Positions 16,806 through 28,490 of a stretch of DNA of 64,000 nucleotides are shown here, piece after piece. Made by a program: the position numbers and the translations under genes. The notes beneath the pieces are model-generated. The model saw nothing but the letters and a program-made list of their open reading frames with translations. It was not told the DNA's origin and searched no databases. Where the stretch lies: NCBI RefSeq assembly GCF_025837095.1, contig NZ_CP107551.1, positions 744,001-808,000 of the forward strand, read 5' to 3'. Source of the DNA: Rhodococcus sp. Z13 (GTDB taxonomy: Bacteria > Actinomycetota > Actinomycetes > Mycobacteriales > Mycobacteriaceae). Positions within the stretch are counted from its first letter, which is position 1. Every line of letters begins with the position of its first letter.

Positions 16806-19097
16806 TCAGGTGGGGGAGAAGGACACCGGCGGCAGCGCGTCGCGCCGGCACAGCCCGGTCTGGTCGACGAGATCGAGGGTGCGCAGATAACGGCGGACCA
16901 GATCGCCCGCCGACAGCCCGCCCTCGGACGCGACCCGCAGGGCTGCGGCGAGCCCGTCACCCCGCGCCCAGCGGTGGATCGCGGCGACCGCCACGGGATC
17001 CGGATCGGGACTCACCCGCAGGCCGTGGTGCTCCTCCCGTGCGGCCAGCTCGCTCCACAACCGCATCGTGGCGCGCAGCGCCTCGTCGATGGCGGGGCTG
17101 GTGCGGCCCGGCACCCCAGGGGTGCGGCGCCGGCTCTCCCCGAGTGCGCTCGAGGCGACGGCGGCGAGTTCGGCCGGGTCGAGACCCGACCACGCGCCGG
17201 TCCGCACGCACTCGGCGACGAGAAGGTCGTTGGTGCAGTAGATCCGGCCCAGACGCCGACCGTCGTCGGTGACGTGGACGGACTCCCCGTAGGGGTCGAG
17301 CAGCACGTAGCCGCGCTCGTCGAGCAGCGCCAGGGTGCGGTCGAGGGTCTCCACCAGACGGCCGGTCGCCGCGGTGATCCGGTCGCGCATCCGTTCGGTG
17401 TCCTCGTGTACGGCCGCGCGTCGCGCCGCGACGGCGAGCAGCCGGTCGCGGTCACCGCGGCGGTGCGCCGGATGCGACCGCACGGCCCGCGCCAGCGCGG
17501 TGACGGTCCCGGCGTCCGCGCCGCGTCGCGCCGCCGCGAGCCGTTCGCACAGCTGCCGGTACTCGGTGAAACCCTCCACCTCGGTGAGTTCGGCGTCGAG
17601 ATCGCGCAGCAGGGCGGTGTTGGCGCGGACCGCGTCGTCGAGGGCGGCCACCGACCGTTCGGCCTGGAACTGGGCGAAGGAACGGTGCAGGAGCGCTCGG
17701 GCCCCGGCGATCCCGCGCCTGGAGACCAGGTTGATCGCGGTGTTGTAGCCGACGCGCAGGGAACTGTGCAGCGGATAGGAACGCGCCCCGGCGAGCCCGG
17801 CCACCGTCGCGGGAGCCGACTCGGGGGTCCACAGCACCACGGCGTGTCCCTCGTCGTCGATGCCGCGGCGACCCGCGCGGCCCGTGAGCTGGGTGTACTC
17901 CCCGGGGGTGAGGCGCACAGGCCCGTCGGCGGTGGGTTTGACGAGACGTTCGAGCACCACGGTGCGGGCGGGCATGTTCACGCCGACGGCGAGGGTCTCG
18001 GTGGCGAACACGACCCGCACCAGTCCCCGGGCGAACAGTTCCTCGACGGCGTGCCGGAAGGCAGGGACCAGGCCGGCGTGGTGGGCGGCGAAACCGCGCT
18101 CGAGACCGTCGAGCCATTCGGTGTGCCCGATCGCGTCGAGGTCGGCGGGCGGCAGTGCGGCCGTGTGACGTTCGGCGATCGCGCGGATCGCGGCGGTGTC
18201 GGCGGCCTCGGTGAGCCGCACCGACGCGTGGAGGCATTCGGCGACGGCCTCGTCGCATCCCTTGCGGCTGAACCGGAACCAGATGGCGGGCAGCAGCTGT
18301 TCGGCCTCGAGGCGGGTGACGGTGCCGGGCAGGTCGCCGGCCCCGGACGTCTCGGCGCCGCGCCGGCGTCGCCGTCGCCGGGTGGACGGTCCGGGGGCGG
18401 CTTCGACCAGCTGGCGGTGCGCGATGTACCGGTCGAGGGTCTCGTCGACCCGGCCGGAGGGGGAGAGCAGGTCGAACAGGCGGCCACCGGCGAGCATGTG
18501 CTGGGTGAGGGGGACCGGGCGGGTCTCCTCGACGACGATCGCGAGATCACCGCGGAGCCCGCGCAGCCACCCGCCGAACTCTTCGGCGTTGCTCACCGTC
18601 GCCGACAGGCTCGTCAGCCGCACGTCGCCGGGCAGCGACAGGATGGTCTCCTCCCACACCGCGCCGCGCTCGCGGTCGGCGAGATAGTGGACCTCGTCCA
18701 TCACGACGTGGGTCAGCCCGTCCAGGAGCGGGGACCGGCCGTGCAGCATGCTGCGGAGCACCTCGGTGGTCATGACCACGACGGGTGCGTGGGAGTCGAG
18801 GGAGACGTCGCCGGTGAGCAGCCCGACCCGGTCGTCGCCGAAGCGGCGGGACAGGTCGAGATACTTCTGGTTGCTCAGCGCCTTGACGGGGGTGGTGTAG
18901 AAGCAGCGTCCGCCCGCCCCGAGCGCGAGATACGCCGCGAACTCGCCGACGACGGTCTTCCCGGCGCCGGTGGGGGCGCAGACCAGCACGTCGCGGTCGT
19001 CCTCGAGTGCGCGGCAGGCCTGCGACTGGAAGTCGTCGAGGGAGAAACCGAGTTCGGTCGAGAACGTTGAGAGCTGCGACCGGTCCTGCGTGCGCAC
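16806..19097 (-). CDS. Ski2-like DEAD/DEAH-box helicase (HelY-like)
   Basis: 763-aa superfamily-2 helicase: Walker A APTGAGKT (41-48), DEVH box (134-137), SLSATVSNAEEF motif III, then the second RecA fold with GVNMPARTVV and QLTGRAGRRG (motif VI), and a long helical C-terminal part of the DSHCT type. It resembles M. tuberculosis HelY but is about 140 residues shorter. It probably unwinds RNA or DNA 3'-5'. The GTG start follows TAGCGT by 6 nt without a ribosome site, suggesting a leaderless transcript. Confidence 0.85.
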   Translation of the reverse strand: MRTQDRSQLSTFSTELGFSLDDFQSQACRALEDDRDVLVCAPTGAGKTVVGEFAAYLALGAGGRCFYTTPVKALSNQKYLDLSRRFGDDRVGLLTGDVSLDSHAPVVVMTTEVLRSMLHGRSPLLDGLTHVVMDEVHYLADRERGAVWEETILSLPGDVRLTSLSATVSNAEEFGGWLRGLRGDLAIVVEETRPVPLTQHMLAGGRLFDLLSPSGRVDETLDRYIAHRQLVEAAPGPSTRRRRRRRGAETSGAGDLPGTVTRLEAEQLLPAIWFRFSRKGCDEAVAECLHASVRLTEAADTAAIRAIAERHTAALPPADLDAIGHTEWLDGLERGFAAHHAGLVPAFRHAVEELFARGLVRVVFATETLAVGVNMPARTVVLERLVKPTADGPVRLTPGEYTQLTGRAGRRGIDDEGHAVVLWTPESAPATVAGLAGARSYPLHSSLRVGYNTAINLVSRRGIAGARALLHRSFAQFQAERSVAALDDAVRANTALLRDLDAELTEVEGFTEYRQLCERLAAARRGADAGTVTALARAVRSHPAHRRGDRDRLLAVAARRAAVHEDTERMRDRITAATGRLVETLDRTLALLDERGYVLLDPYGESVHVTDDGRRLGRIYCTNDLLVAECVRTGAWSGLDPAELAAVASSALGESRRRTPGVPGRTSPAIDEALRATMRLWSELAAREEHHGLRVSPDPDPVAVAAIHRWARGDGLAAALRVASEGGLSAGDLVRRYLRTLDLVDQTGLCRRDALPPVSFSPT

Positions 19098-19148
19098 GTG
19101 TCCACGCTACGGGGTGGCGCGGACACGTGCGCAGACGGCGTGTTCCTC

Positions 19149-19226
19149 GAGGACTCGATCCTCGGTGAGGTTCGGAGGACTCGGTCCTCGGTGGAACTTC
19201 GAGGACTCAGTCCTCGGTGACCTCGA
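19149..19226. repeat. 26-bp tandem repeat (3 copies) at the ohr 3' end
   Basis: Three contiguous 26-bp units start at 19149, 19175 and 19201, each opening with a dyad (GAGGACT and TCCTCG arms). The third unit contains the last codons and stop of ohr, so the first two look like downstream duplications of the gene end. They also lie just upstream of the helicase start. Confidence 0.85.
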
Positions 19227-19629
19227 GGGTGACGTCGATGTTGCCGCGGGTGGCGTTGGAATACGGGCACACCTGATGGGCCTTCTCGGTCAGCTCGAGG
19301 GCCTTCTCACGGGGGAGGTCGGGCAGCGTCACCTCGAGGGTGACGGCGAGACCGAACCCGCCGCCGTCGGTCGGGCCGATGCCGACGCGGGCGCCGACCG
19401 CGGAGTCGGAGACGTCGGCCTTCTCCTGACGGGCGACCAGCTGCAGCGCGGAGTGGAAGCAGGCGGCGTAGCCCGCGGCGAACAGCTGCTCGGGATTGGT
19501 GCCCTTGCCACTGCCGCCCATCTCCACCGGCAGGGCCAGGTCGAGGTCGAGCTTTCCGTCGCTGGTGCGGGCATGGCCGTCGCGGCCGGCTCCGGTGGCG
19601 AGTGCTTCGGCGGTGTAGAGGATCTTCAC
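19207..19629 (-). CDS. ohr: Organic hydroperoxide resistance protein Ohr
   Basis: 140-aa OsmC/Ohr-fold thiol peroxidase reducing organic hydroperoxides in the cytoplasm. The redox cysteines are C57 (AACFHSAL) and C121 ([11 protein letters not shown], the Ohr signature), with E47 and R16 as expected supporting residues. The GTG start overlaps the ohrR stop by 4 bp (GTGA), so both are made from one message and ohrR should repress the pair. The 3' end carries the 26-bp tandem repeat. Confidence 0.93.
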   Translation of the reverse strand: MKILYTAEALATGAGRDGHARTSDGKLDLDLALPVEMGGSGKGTNPEQLFAAGYAACFHSALQLVARQEKADVSDSAVGARVGIGPTDGGGFGLAVTLEVTLPDLPREKALELTEKAHQVCPYSNATRGNIDVTLEVTED

Positions 19630-20090
19630 GGTGTCCTGCCTTTCGTGGGGGTGTCGCCGGGTGCGTCCTGCAGCGCGGCGGTCAGGCGATGGAGCATGTC
19701 GCGCAGCGCGACCAGTTCGTCGAGGTCGAACCGACTGGCCTGCGCCACACAGCCGGGGATGTCCTCGGCCTCTGCCCGGAGTGCTCGGCCGGCCTCGGTG
19801 AGATGGACGACGACGCGGCGTTCGTCGGTCCGTTGCCGCCGGCGTTCGACGTAGCCGGCGGCTTCGAGGCGTTTGAGCAGTGGGGAGAGTGTGCCGGTGT
19901 CCAGGTCGAGAGCCGTGCACAGATCGTGCACGCCGCGTCCGTCGCGTTCCCACAGGGCCAGGAGCACCAGGTACTGCGGGTAGGTGATGCCCAACCGGTC
20001 GAGCAGGGTCCGGTAGAGCGCGGTGGTGGCGCGCGACGCGCGGTAGAGCGCGAAGCACACCTGCTGATCGAGATCGAGATGGGACGGCAC
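19626..20090 (-). CDS. ohrR: MarR-family organic-peroxide sensor OhrR
   Basis: 154-aa winged-helix repressor. The reactive cysteine is C12 in [13 protein letters not shown], the OhrR peroxide-sensing position, and the conserved Tyr partners lie in YRASRA and [12 protein letters not shown]. The wing is [18 protein letters not shown]. The GTG at 20090 is chosen because it yields the family's normal N-terminus; the upstream extension runs into the operator. It is coupled to ohr by a 4-bp overlap. Confidence 0.9.
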   Translation of the reverse strand: MPSHLDLDQQVCFALYRASRATTALYRTLLDRLGITYPQYLVLLALWERDGRGVHDLCTALDLDTGTLSPLLKRLEAAGYVERRRQRTDERRVVVHLTEAGRALRAEAEDIPGCVAQASRFDLDELVALRDMLHRLTAALQDAPGDTPTKGRTP

Positions 20091-20099
20091 GGAAATCAA

Positions 20100-20130
20100 A
20101 GTAGCGCACAGTTTTGTTGCGCACAATATA
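20100..20130 (-). promoter_or_regulatory. Candidate OhrR operator / promoter region
   Basis: An AT-rich island in GC-rich DNA just upstream of ohrR holds two GCGCACA elements 15 bp apart, one inside the near-palindrome TTGCGCACAA. Position and spacing suit an autoregulated ohrR operator; the assignment is inferred. Confidence 0.45.
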
Positions 20131-20199
20131 AATGCCCACCGCCTATCAGGTGATCCACATCACTCGGGACCGGGAATTGACCGCGGGGTCGGCACGTTA

Positions 20200-20220
20200 G
20201 TTGAGTGAGAAAGACTCAAC
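20200..20220 (+). promoter_or_regulatory. HAIR element (HspR-binding inverted repeat)
   Basis: TTGAGT, 7 nt, ACTCAA: a perfect inverted repeat matching the HAIR consensus (CTTGAGT-N7-ACTCAAG) except for the outermost base on each side. It lies 21 bp upstream of the Clp ATPase ATG, downstream of a TTGACC -35-like hexamer at 20177, where HspR would block transcription. Confidence 0.88.
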
Positions 20221-20240
20221 CTGGAGAGGGAGGCTTCGGA

Positions 20241-22694
<2,454 letters not shown>

Positions 22695-22724
22695 TCCCCC
22701 GCAACCGCACCGGTTCCCGGAACC

Positions 22725-22765
22725 GACCGGAGGGGAGGCACATTCGATGTGCCTCCCCTCCGGTC
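22725..22765. terminator. Bidirectional terminator between clp and mak
   Basis: A perfect 19-bp stem (arm starting GACCGGAGGGGAGGC) with a 3-nt TCG loop, 30 bp after the Clp ATPase stop and 27 bp before the end of the converging maltokinase gene. Confidence 0.9.
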
Positions 22766-22792
22766 GTGCCGGTGCGGCGGTGTGGCGTGCGC

Positions 22793-24184
22793 TCAGTCCT
22801 CGGTGAGACGTCGGATCGCGTCGAGGGGCAACCGCAGCCAGGACGGCCGGTTGCGCGCCTCGTAGACCACCTCGTAGACGGCCTTGTCGAGTTCGTAGGC
22901 CCGCAGCAGTACATTCGACTCGCGCGGGTCGAGACCCGCTGCGGCGGCGTACCCTTCGCAGAAGGCGGCGCAGTTGCGTTCGGCCCACTCCTTCGCCCGG
23001 AACCCGCGCTGGGAGGACACCTCGGTGGACTCGCCCTCGTCCACCGAATGGTGTGCGGCGTAGTCGAACGACCGCATCATCCCGGCCACGTCCCGGAGCG
23101 GGCTGTCGGGACGGCGCCGCTCCTCCAGCGATTTCGCCGGCTCGCCCTCGAAGTCGATGACGAGCCACCGCTCCGGGGTGCGCAGCACCTGACCCAGGTG
23201 CAGGTCGCCGTGGATCCGGTGGACAGGTATCCGGCCCAGGCTCGCGACCTGCTCGAAGGCGGCCCGCACCGCCCCGGCCGGTTCGGCGAGATCGGGCACC
23301 TCGGCCGCGGCCGCCTCCAGCCGGGCCGTCATCTCGCCGGCCAGTTCCACGGCCGGTCGTTCCGACGAACCCAGCGCCGACGCCAGATGCGCGTGCACGT
23401 CGGCGACCGCCGCGCCGATCCGGTGGGACTCCCCGGCGAAGTCGGTGCCCACCTCGTCGGCCCGCAGATCGCCCTCGATCATCAGGTCGCGCACACTGCC
23501 GAGCGCCATCGACCAGCCGTCCGCCGAGTTCGCGGCGAAGTCCTGCACCATCGCGAGAGTGGTGCGCACCCCGTCGATCTCCGCCTCGATCCACGCCCGG
23601 ATCGGGGCGATCGACCGGCATCCCGACTCGCCGAGCGCCAGCGGCAGCTCCACGTCGGGATTGACGCCGAGCGTCACCCGGCGGAACAGCTTGAGCAGCA
23701 ACTGCTCTCCGAGCACCACCGAGGTGTTGGACTGTTCCGCGTTCAGTGCCCGGCCCCGCAGGCCCTCCTCGATCGTCGACCCGGGGACGTGGTGCAGTTC
23801 GAGCGTGCCGTGCGTACCGCCGGTCGCGAGACTGTGCGCGTAGCGATCGAGGATCTCCTGATCCCGCAGACCGTCGTAGACGAAGAGGGACCGTCCGGCC
23901 GGACCATCGGGCCCGGTGATCGCCCACTGCTGCAGCTCGTCGACCGTGCGACGGCGGAATCCCAACGGCACCTGGTAGATCTGAGCGGGAGCCGAGGTGA
24001 ACGACACCCGCACCAGCAGATGGTCGGCCGCGAGATCGCCCTCGTCGACGACGGCGTTCCGCAGCACCACCTCGACGTCCTCGATCGTCTGCCCCTTCGC
24101 AGCGAACCACCGCTGGTGCGGCAGCCACTCGCGCAGATCCGCCACCAGGACCTCGTCCGGATACGCCTCGCCCGCGCCGCTCAC
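22793..24184 (-). CDS. mak: Maltokinase
   Basis: 463-aa kinase that phosphorylates maltose with ATP to maltose-1-phosphate, the donor for GlgE alpha-glucan synthesis. The N-terminal Mak cap opens [15 protein letters not shown]; the catalytic APH-like fold has the Brenner motif [10 protein letters not shown] and the metal motif VIDFEGEP. M. tuberculosis Mak (Rv0127) is 455 aa. The GTG start overlaps the treS stop by 4 bp, the same TreS-Mak order as Rv0126-Rv0127, where the two proteins form a complex. glgE and glgB are not in this window. Confidence 0.93.
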   Translation of the reverse strand: MSGAGEAYPDEVLVADLREWLPHQRWFAAKGQTIEDVEVVLRNAVVDEGDLAADHLLVRVSFTSAPAQIYQVPLGFRRRTVDELQQWAITGPDGPAGRSLFVYDGLRDQEILDRYAHSLATGGTHGTLELHHVPGSTIEEGLRGRALNAEQSNTSVVLGEQLLLKLFRRVTLGVNPDVELPLALGESGCRSIAPIRAWIEAEIDGVRTTLAMVQDFAANSADGWSMALGSVRDLMIEGDLRADEVGTDFAGESHRIGAAVADVHAHLASALGSSERPAVELAGEMTARLEAAAAEVPDLAEPAGAVRAAFEQVASLGRIPVHRIHGDLHLGQVLRTPERWLVIDFEGEPAKSLEERRRPDSPLRDVAGMMRSFDYAAHHSVDEGESTEVSSQRGFRAKEWAERNCAAFCEGYAAAAGLDPRESNVLLRAYELDKAVYEVVYEARNRPSWLRLPLDAIRRLTED

Positions 24185-26100
24185 GGCCGGACCGCCGCTT
24201 CGGCCTCGCTGCTCACCGGATGATCGCCCGGCCCCTCCTTCGTCGGATCCGGTTGCAGGGCGAACCAGAAGAATCCGTGGCCGGGCAGCGTGATCATGTA
24301 GCCCTCCTCCGTGATGGGCGGGAACGGCACCGAACCGGTCAGCTCCACCGGGATCCACCCCGCGAAACGGGACAGATCCAGCACCACACCCTGCGGATAG
24401 CGCGACAGATTGTTCACACACAGGATGACGTCGCTGTAATTGCGTTCCGGCCCGGGCGGCATCTCGCGCAGATAGGTCAGGATCGCGGGATTGGCGCTGC
24501 CCAGCTCGGTGAACGCCGCCTTCCCGAAGGCCGGATGCTGCTTGCGCACCTGGATCATCCGGCGGGTCCAGTGCAACAGCGAATTCGTCGAGTTCAACTG
24601 GGATTCGACGTTCACCGCCTGGTAACCGTAGGTGGGGTCCATGATCGCCGGCAGATACAGCCGGGCCGGATCGGCGCGGGAGAAACCGGCGTTGCGGTCG
24701 GGTGTCCACTGCATCGGGGTGCGCACCGAGTCGCGGTCGCCCAGCCAGATGTTGTCGCCCATCCCGATCTCGTCCCCGTAGTACAGGACGGGGGAGCCGG
24801 GCAGGCTCAGCAGCAGCGCGGTGAACAGTTCGAGCTGGTTGCGGTCGTTCTCGAGCAGCGGCGCCAGTCGGCGCCGGATCCCGATGTTGGCGCGCATCCG
24901 CGGATCGGTGACGTACTCGGCGTACATGTAGTCGCGTTCCTCGTCCGTCACCATCTCGAGCGTCAGCTCGTCGTGGTTGCGCAGGAAGATGCCCCACTGG
25001 GCGGTCTTCGGGATCGGCGGGGTCTGCGCCAGGATCTCCGAGATCGGGAAACGATTCTGCCGCCGCACCGCCATGAAGATCCGCGGCATGAGCGGGAAGT
25101 GGAAGGCCATGTGGCACTCGTCGCCGACATCCGGTTCACCGAAGTACTCCACGACGTCACTCGGCCACTGATTGGCCTCCGCCAGCATCACCCGGCCCGG
25201 ATACTCCGAGTCCATCACCTTGCGGCACTTCTTGAGGAAGGCATGCGTCTCCGGAAGGTTCTCGCAGTTGGTGCCTTCCCGTTCGAACAGATAGGGCACG
25301 GCGTCGAGCCGGAAACCGTCGATGCCGAGATCGAGCCAGAAACGCAGCACGTCGAGCATCGCCTCCTGCACCGCCGGATTGTCGTAGTTCAGATCCGGCT
25401 GGTGCGAGAAGAACCGGTGCCAGTAGTACTGCCCCCGCACCGGATCCCACGTCCAGTTCGACGTCTCGGTGTCGACGAAGATGATCCGGGCGTCCCGGTA
25501 GCGATCGTCGGAATCGGACCACACGTAGAAGTCGCCGTACGGACCATCGGGATCCCGGCGGGACTCCTGGAACCACGCATGGGTGTCGGAGGTGTGGTTC
25601 ATGACCAGGTCCGTGATGACCCGGATGCCCCGCTTGTGGGCCTCGTCGAGGAACGTCACGAAATCGTCGACTGTCCCGAACTCCGGTAACACGCAACGGA
25701 AATCGCGGATGTCGTAGCCGCCGTCGCGGAGCGGGGAATCGTAGAACGGCGGCAGCCACACGCAATCGGCACCCAGCCAGGCGATGTAGTCGAGCTTCTC
25801 GGTCAGGCCCCGCAGGTCACCGGTGCCGTCGTTGTCCGAATCGTTGAAGGCCCGCACGAGAACCTCGTAGAACACCGCCGTCTTGAACCAGTCCGGATCC
25901 ACCGGCAGGCTGCGCGCGTGCGCGTAGTCCTCGGACTGCGTCTCCACGAGATGTCCGTCGGCCGTGTGTTCGTGTTCGGTGACCGCCGCCTCCGGCGGGG
26001 CGGCCCCACCGCCGTGCAATGAGGCGGCCCCGCCGCCGTGCAATGAGGCGGCCCCGCCGCCGTGCAATGAGGCGGGCCCACCGCCGTGCATCTCTGGCAT
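24181..26100 (-). CDS. treS: Trehalose synthase (maltose alpha-D-glucosyltransferase) TreS
   Basis: 639-aa GH13 enzyme interconverting trehalose and maltose. The catalytic nucleophile is in [13 protein letters not shown], the acid in MLAEANQWP and the transition-state Asp in [11 protein letters not shown]. Against the ~600-residue mycobacterial enzyme it has an extra N-terminus of about 35 residues made of HGGGAASL octapeptides from a 24-bp repeat. The ATG at 26100 has GGAGG 4 nt upstream, so the repeats are translated. The stop overlaps mak by 4 bp. Confidence 0.94.
   Translation of the reverse strand: MPEMHGGGPASLHGGGAASLHGGGAASLHGGGAAPPEAAVTEHEHTADGHLVETQSEDYAHARSLPVDPDWFKTAVFYEVLVRAFNDSDNDGTGDLRGLTEKLDYIAWLGADCVWLPPFYDSPLRDGGYDIRDFRCVLPEFGTVDDFVTFLDEAHKRGIRVITDLVMNHTSDTHAWFQESRRDPDGPYGDFYVWSDSDDRYRDARIIFVDTETSNWTWDPVRGQYYWHRFFSHQPDLNYDNPAVQEAMLDVLRFWLDLGIDGFRLDAVPYLFEREGTNCENLPETHAFLKKCRKVMDSEYPGRVMLAEANQWPSDVVEYFGEPDVGDECHMAFHFPLMPRIFMAVRRQNRFPISEILAQTPPIPKTAQWGIFLRNHDELTLEMVTDEERDYMYAEYVTDPRMRANIGIRRRLAPLLENDRNQLELFTALLLSLPGSPVLYYGDEIGMGDNIWLGDRDSVRTPMQWTPDRNAGFSRADPARLYLPAIMDPTYGYQAVNVESQLNSTNSLLHWTRRMIQVRKQHPAFGKAAFTELGSANPAILTYLREMPPGPERNYSDVILCVNNLSRYPQGVVLDLSRFAGWIPVELTGSVPFPPITEEGYMITLPGHGFFWFALQPDPTKEGPGDHPVSSEAEAAVRP
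26002..26091. repeat. 24-bp in-frame tandem repeat at the treS N-terminus (3.75 copies)
   Basis: Units at 26002, 26026, 26050 and a partial one at 26074, nearly identical, each encoding eight residues (about ASLHGGGA). The repeats are directly after the start codon and preserve frame, so copy number is likely to vary between strains. Confidence 0.92.
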
Positions 26101-26209
26101 GGCACCTCCGTGCTCGTGTCGCCGGGCAGACTGCCCCCAGAGTGCCCCGCTCGCCCGGTTCCCACACCCGGAGCGAGCCGAACCCCATGTGAGCGCGAGT
26201 GTGCGCGGA

Positions 26210-26215
26210 TAGATT
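26210..26215 (+). promoter_or_regulatory. Leaderless promoter -10 box of the acyl-CoA dehydrogenase gene
   Basis: TAGATT lies 7 nt upstream of the ATG at 26223 and no ribosome site is present, the usual arrangement for leaderless actinobacterial mRNAs. Confidence 0.65.
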
Positions 26216-26222
26216 GGCGGGC

Positions 26223-27407
26223 ATGACTGCGAACCTCCTCGAAGGGCGAGTCGCCGACCTGCGCGACCGCATGCGTTCGTTCATCGACGACGAGGTCGTC
26301 CCGCTCGAACCGGTCCTTGCCGGCCACGACGAGGAGAGCGCCGTCGCGCTCGCGTCCCTGAAGGCCCGCGCGAAGGAACTCGGTCTGTGGGCGCTCGGCC
26401 ACCCCGAGGAGATGGGTGGCGGGGGAGTGTCCTTCCTCGACTTCGTCTACCTCAACGAGATCATCGGCCGCTCCGAATACGGGCAGCTCGCCGTCGGGTC
26501 CGTCTCCATGCAGGACGCCCTCATGATCCAGCGCCACGGCACCGCCGAACAGAAACAGCGCTGGATCCCCGACCTCGTCTCCGGCGACATCCTGCCCTCC
26601 GTCGGGATGACCGAACCGGAGGTCGCCGGCTCCGACCCCGTCCTCGTCCGCACCACCGCACGGCTCGACGGCGACGAATGGGTGATCAACGGCCACAAGT
26701 GGTTCACCACCGGTGCCCGCCAGGCCGGCTACTGCACCGTCTTCGCTCGGACCGAACCCGAGTCCACCCCGATGCACCACAGCATCAGCGCGATCATCGT
26801 GCCGATGGACACTCCCGGACTGGAGATCGTCCGGTCGATCCCCACGATGGGCCACGAACCCAGCGACCACTACGAGGTGCGCTACACCGACGTGCGGGTC
26901 CCCGCCGAGAACCTCCTCGGTGAACGCGGCAACGGGTTCGTCGTCGCGCAGGACCGACTCGGTCCCGGCCGGATCTTCCACTGTATGCGCTGGCTCGGGC
27001 AGGCGCAGCGGGCCTTCGAGCTGATGTGCGCGCGGGCCAACAGCCGCTTCGCGCACGGCTCGCTGCTGGCGGAGAAGGGGGAGATCCAGCGGTACATCGC
27101 GGAATCGGCCGCCGACATCCAGGCCGCGCGGCTCATGACCCTCGACGCCGCCCGGCTGATGGACGCGGGTGAGGACGCCCGGGTGCAGATCGGGCTGATC
27201 AAGTTCCGCGGCGCGAAGATGCTCCACGACGTCGTCGACCGCGCCATCCAGGTGCACGGCGCGCTGGGGCTCACCTCCGACACGCCGCTCGAGGGGATGT
27301 ACCGCCGGGCCCGTTACGCGCGGATCTACGACGGGCCCGACGAGGTTCACCGCATGTCGACGGCGCGGCGCATCCTGCGCGACCCGGAGCGGGTGCCGTG
27401 GCGATGA
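26223..27407 (+). CDS. Acyl-CoA dehydrogenase family protein
   Basis: 394-aa FAD enzyme of the acyl-CoA dehydrogenase superfamily: N-terminal helical domain, the FAD-binding [10 protein letters not shown] block in the beta domain, [15 protein letters not shown], and the C-terminal helical domain with [16 protein letters not shown] and the final [11 protein letters not shown] signature. These enzymes alpha,beta-dehydrogenate acyl-CoAs and pass electrons to ETF; the chain-length preference cannot be told. The ATG at 26223 is set by the leaderless -10 box. It stands alone, divergent from treS. Confidence 0.87.
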   Translation: MTANLLEGRVADLRDRMRSFIDDEVVPLEPVLAGHDEESAVALASLKARAKELGLWALGHPEEMGGGGVSFLDFVYLNEIIGRSEYGQLAVGSVSMQDALMIQRHGTAEQKQRWIPDLVSGDILPSVGMTEPEVAGSDPVLVRTTARLDGDEWVINGHKWFTTGARQAGYCTVFARTEPESTPMHHSISAIIVPMDTPGLEIVRSIPTMGHEPSDHYEVRYTDVRVPAENLLGERGNGFVVAQDRLGPGRIFHCMRWLGQAQRAFELMCARANSRFAHGSLLAEKGEIQRYIAESAADIQAARLMTLDAARLMDAGEDARVQIGLIKFRGAKMLHDVVDRAIQVHGALGLTSDTPLEGMYRRARYARIYDGPDEVHRMSTARRILRDPERVPWR

Positions 27408-27460
27408 CGGTCGCCGGGTCGTCGGTGCGGTGACGTCCCGCCGCGCTGTCGGCACGTAAC

Positions 27461-27479
27461 CAAGGTAAGGCTGCCCTAT
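27461..27479 (+). promoter_or_regulatory. Candidate IdeR/DtxR iron box
   Basis: AAGGTAAGGCTGCCCTA matches the actinobacterial iron box (TTAGGTTAGGCTAACCTAA) at 13 of 19 positions including the central AGGCT, and is flanked by GTAACC/GGTTAC arms. It lies just before a TACGAT -10-like hexamer and 46 bp upstream of a siderophore-interacting protein gene, so iron-dependent repression is likely. Confidence 0.65.
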
Positions 27480-27525
27480 CCGGGTTACGATGGCGCGCAC
27501 ATCCGACCGGCAACCAGGGGGCGTC

Positions 27526-28257
27526 ATGGAAGAGCAGACACGGACCAACTACTCGCGCGGATTCCAGGGGGCGGTGCTCAGCCTGCTCGGAGCCTCGGAC
27601 TACGAACTCACCGTCACGGGCCGCCGCGAGATCAGCGACCACTACGTGCGGATCGACTTCACCGACGGCGGCCTGCTCGGCGCACACCCCGTGCACCCCA
27701 CGATGTGGATCCGTATGTGGTTCCCCGACGGCCGCAAGGTCCACCAGCGTGGCTACACGCTCGTCGACCCGGACCCCGAGGCCGGCACCTTCTCCGTCGA
27801 GTTCGCCCTCCACGACGGCCTGGCCGCGAACTGGGCGCGCACCGCGCAGGCCGGGCAGGTCATCGCCGCCACCGTCATGGGCTCGAAGTTCGCCCTGCCC
27901 GAACCCGCCCCCGAGGGATATCTCGTCGTCGGCGACCCCGCCGCCCTCCCGGCCGTCAACTCGCTGCTCGACGCCATCGGCGACGCCACCGCGCGCGTGT
28001 GGCTCGAATGGTCCCACGACGACGACCGCAGCCTGCCCCTGCACGCCGGACCGAACACCACCGTCACGTGGATCGAACGCACCGACGGCGGGCAGGGGCT
28101 GGTGCAGGCGATCGACGCCGCGGCCTTCGACGCGCAGCGCTGGCACGCCTGGGTGGCCGTCGAGGCGAAGTCCACCCGCGCCATCGTCGCCCTGATGAAG
28201 AAGAAGTTCGCGCTGCCCCGCAAGCAGATCACCGCCCAGGCCTACTGGACGGCGTGA
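27526..28257 (+). CDS. Siderophore-interacting protein (ferric-siderophore reductase, SIP family)
   Basis: 243-aa flavoprotein of the ViuB/SIP family that releases iron from ferric siderophores by reduction in the cytoplasm. The FAD-binding domain spans the first ~120 residues with QRGYTLVDPDPE (RxYTxR-like FAD motif) and FALHDGLAANWAR; the SIP C-terminal NAD(P)H domain has VVGDPAALPAVNSLL and ends KQITAQAYW. The ATG follows a GGGGG-containing purine run at 4-5 nt. The iron box just upstream supports the role. Confidence 0.88.
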   Translation: MEEQTRTNYSRGFQGAVLSLLGASDYELTVTGRREISDHYVRIDFTDGGLLGAHPVHPTMWIRMWFPDGRKVHQRGYTLVDPDPEAGTFSVEFALHDGLAANWARTAQAGQVIAATVMGSKFALPEPAPEGYLVVGDPAALPAVNSLLDAIGDATARVWLEWSHDDDRSLPLHAGPNTTVTWIERTDGGQGLVQAIDAAAFDAQRWHAWVAVEAKSTRAIVALMKKKFALPRKQITAQAYWTA

Positions 28258-28326
28258 GCTGCAGCGACGAGGGGAGCGGAGCCCGTGGCGAGGCGGGTTC
28301 CGGGGGATCTGATACAGTGCTCTGTC

Positions 28327-28395
28327 ATGCAGCGCGCATATTTCTGGTTTAGCAGGCCGGCCCGAGGTGGGTCGGTCGGCGTGAACCAGCGCTGA
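28327..28395 (+). CDS. Aromatic-amino-acid leader peptide of the DAHP synthase gene
   Basis: A 22-codon ORF upstream of the DAHP synthase gene encodes MQRAYFWFSRP at its start: four consecutive aromatic codons (Tyr-Phe-Trp-Phe, codons 5-8). Such a run is expected by chance extremely rarely and senses all three end products of the pathway. The stop at 28393-28395 is followed 12 nt later by alternative hairpins. It looks like a classic transcription or translation attenuator: ribosome stalling on scarce aminoacyl-tRNA would favour expression of the synthase. Confidence 0.88.
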   Translation: MQRAYFWFSRPARGGSVGVNQR

Positions 28396-28407
28396 CCTCT
28401 TCACCTA

Positions 28408-28476
28408 CGAGCCGGAGCACGACCGGCTCGGAGGGAATCCAGGTTCTTCTCGGGTCGGACTCCGAACCACCGAGAA
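28408..28476 (+). promoter_or_regulatory. Attenuator hairpins of the DAHP synthase leader
   Basis: Hairpin A has arms CGAGCCGG (28408-28415) and CCGGCTCG (28423-28430). Hairpin B pairs TTCTCGG (28447-28453) with CCGAGAA (28470-28476) and contains an inner TCGGA/TCCGA pairing. The downstream arm of A continues into a segment (GGCTCGGAG) that could pair with CTCCGAACC inside B, giving mutually exclusive folds. Hairpin B ends immediately before the AGGA ribosome site of the synthase, so initiation rather than termination may be the controlled step. Confidence 0.65.
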
Positions 28477-28490
28477 CAGGAACCGTCTTC

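Noticed and set aside
20177-20182. Full sigma-70 promoter for the Clp gene
   Set aside because: TTGACC is a good -35, but no -10 hexamer lies at 16-18 bp; only the HAIR element is reported with confidence.
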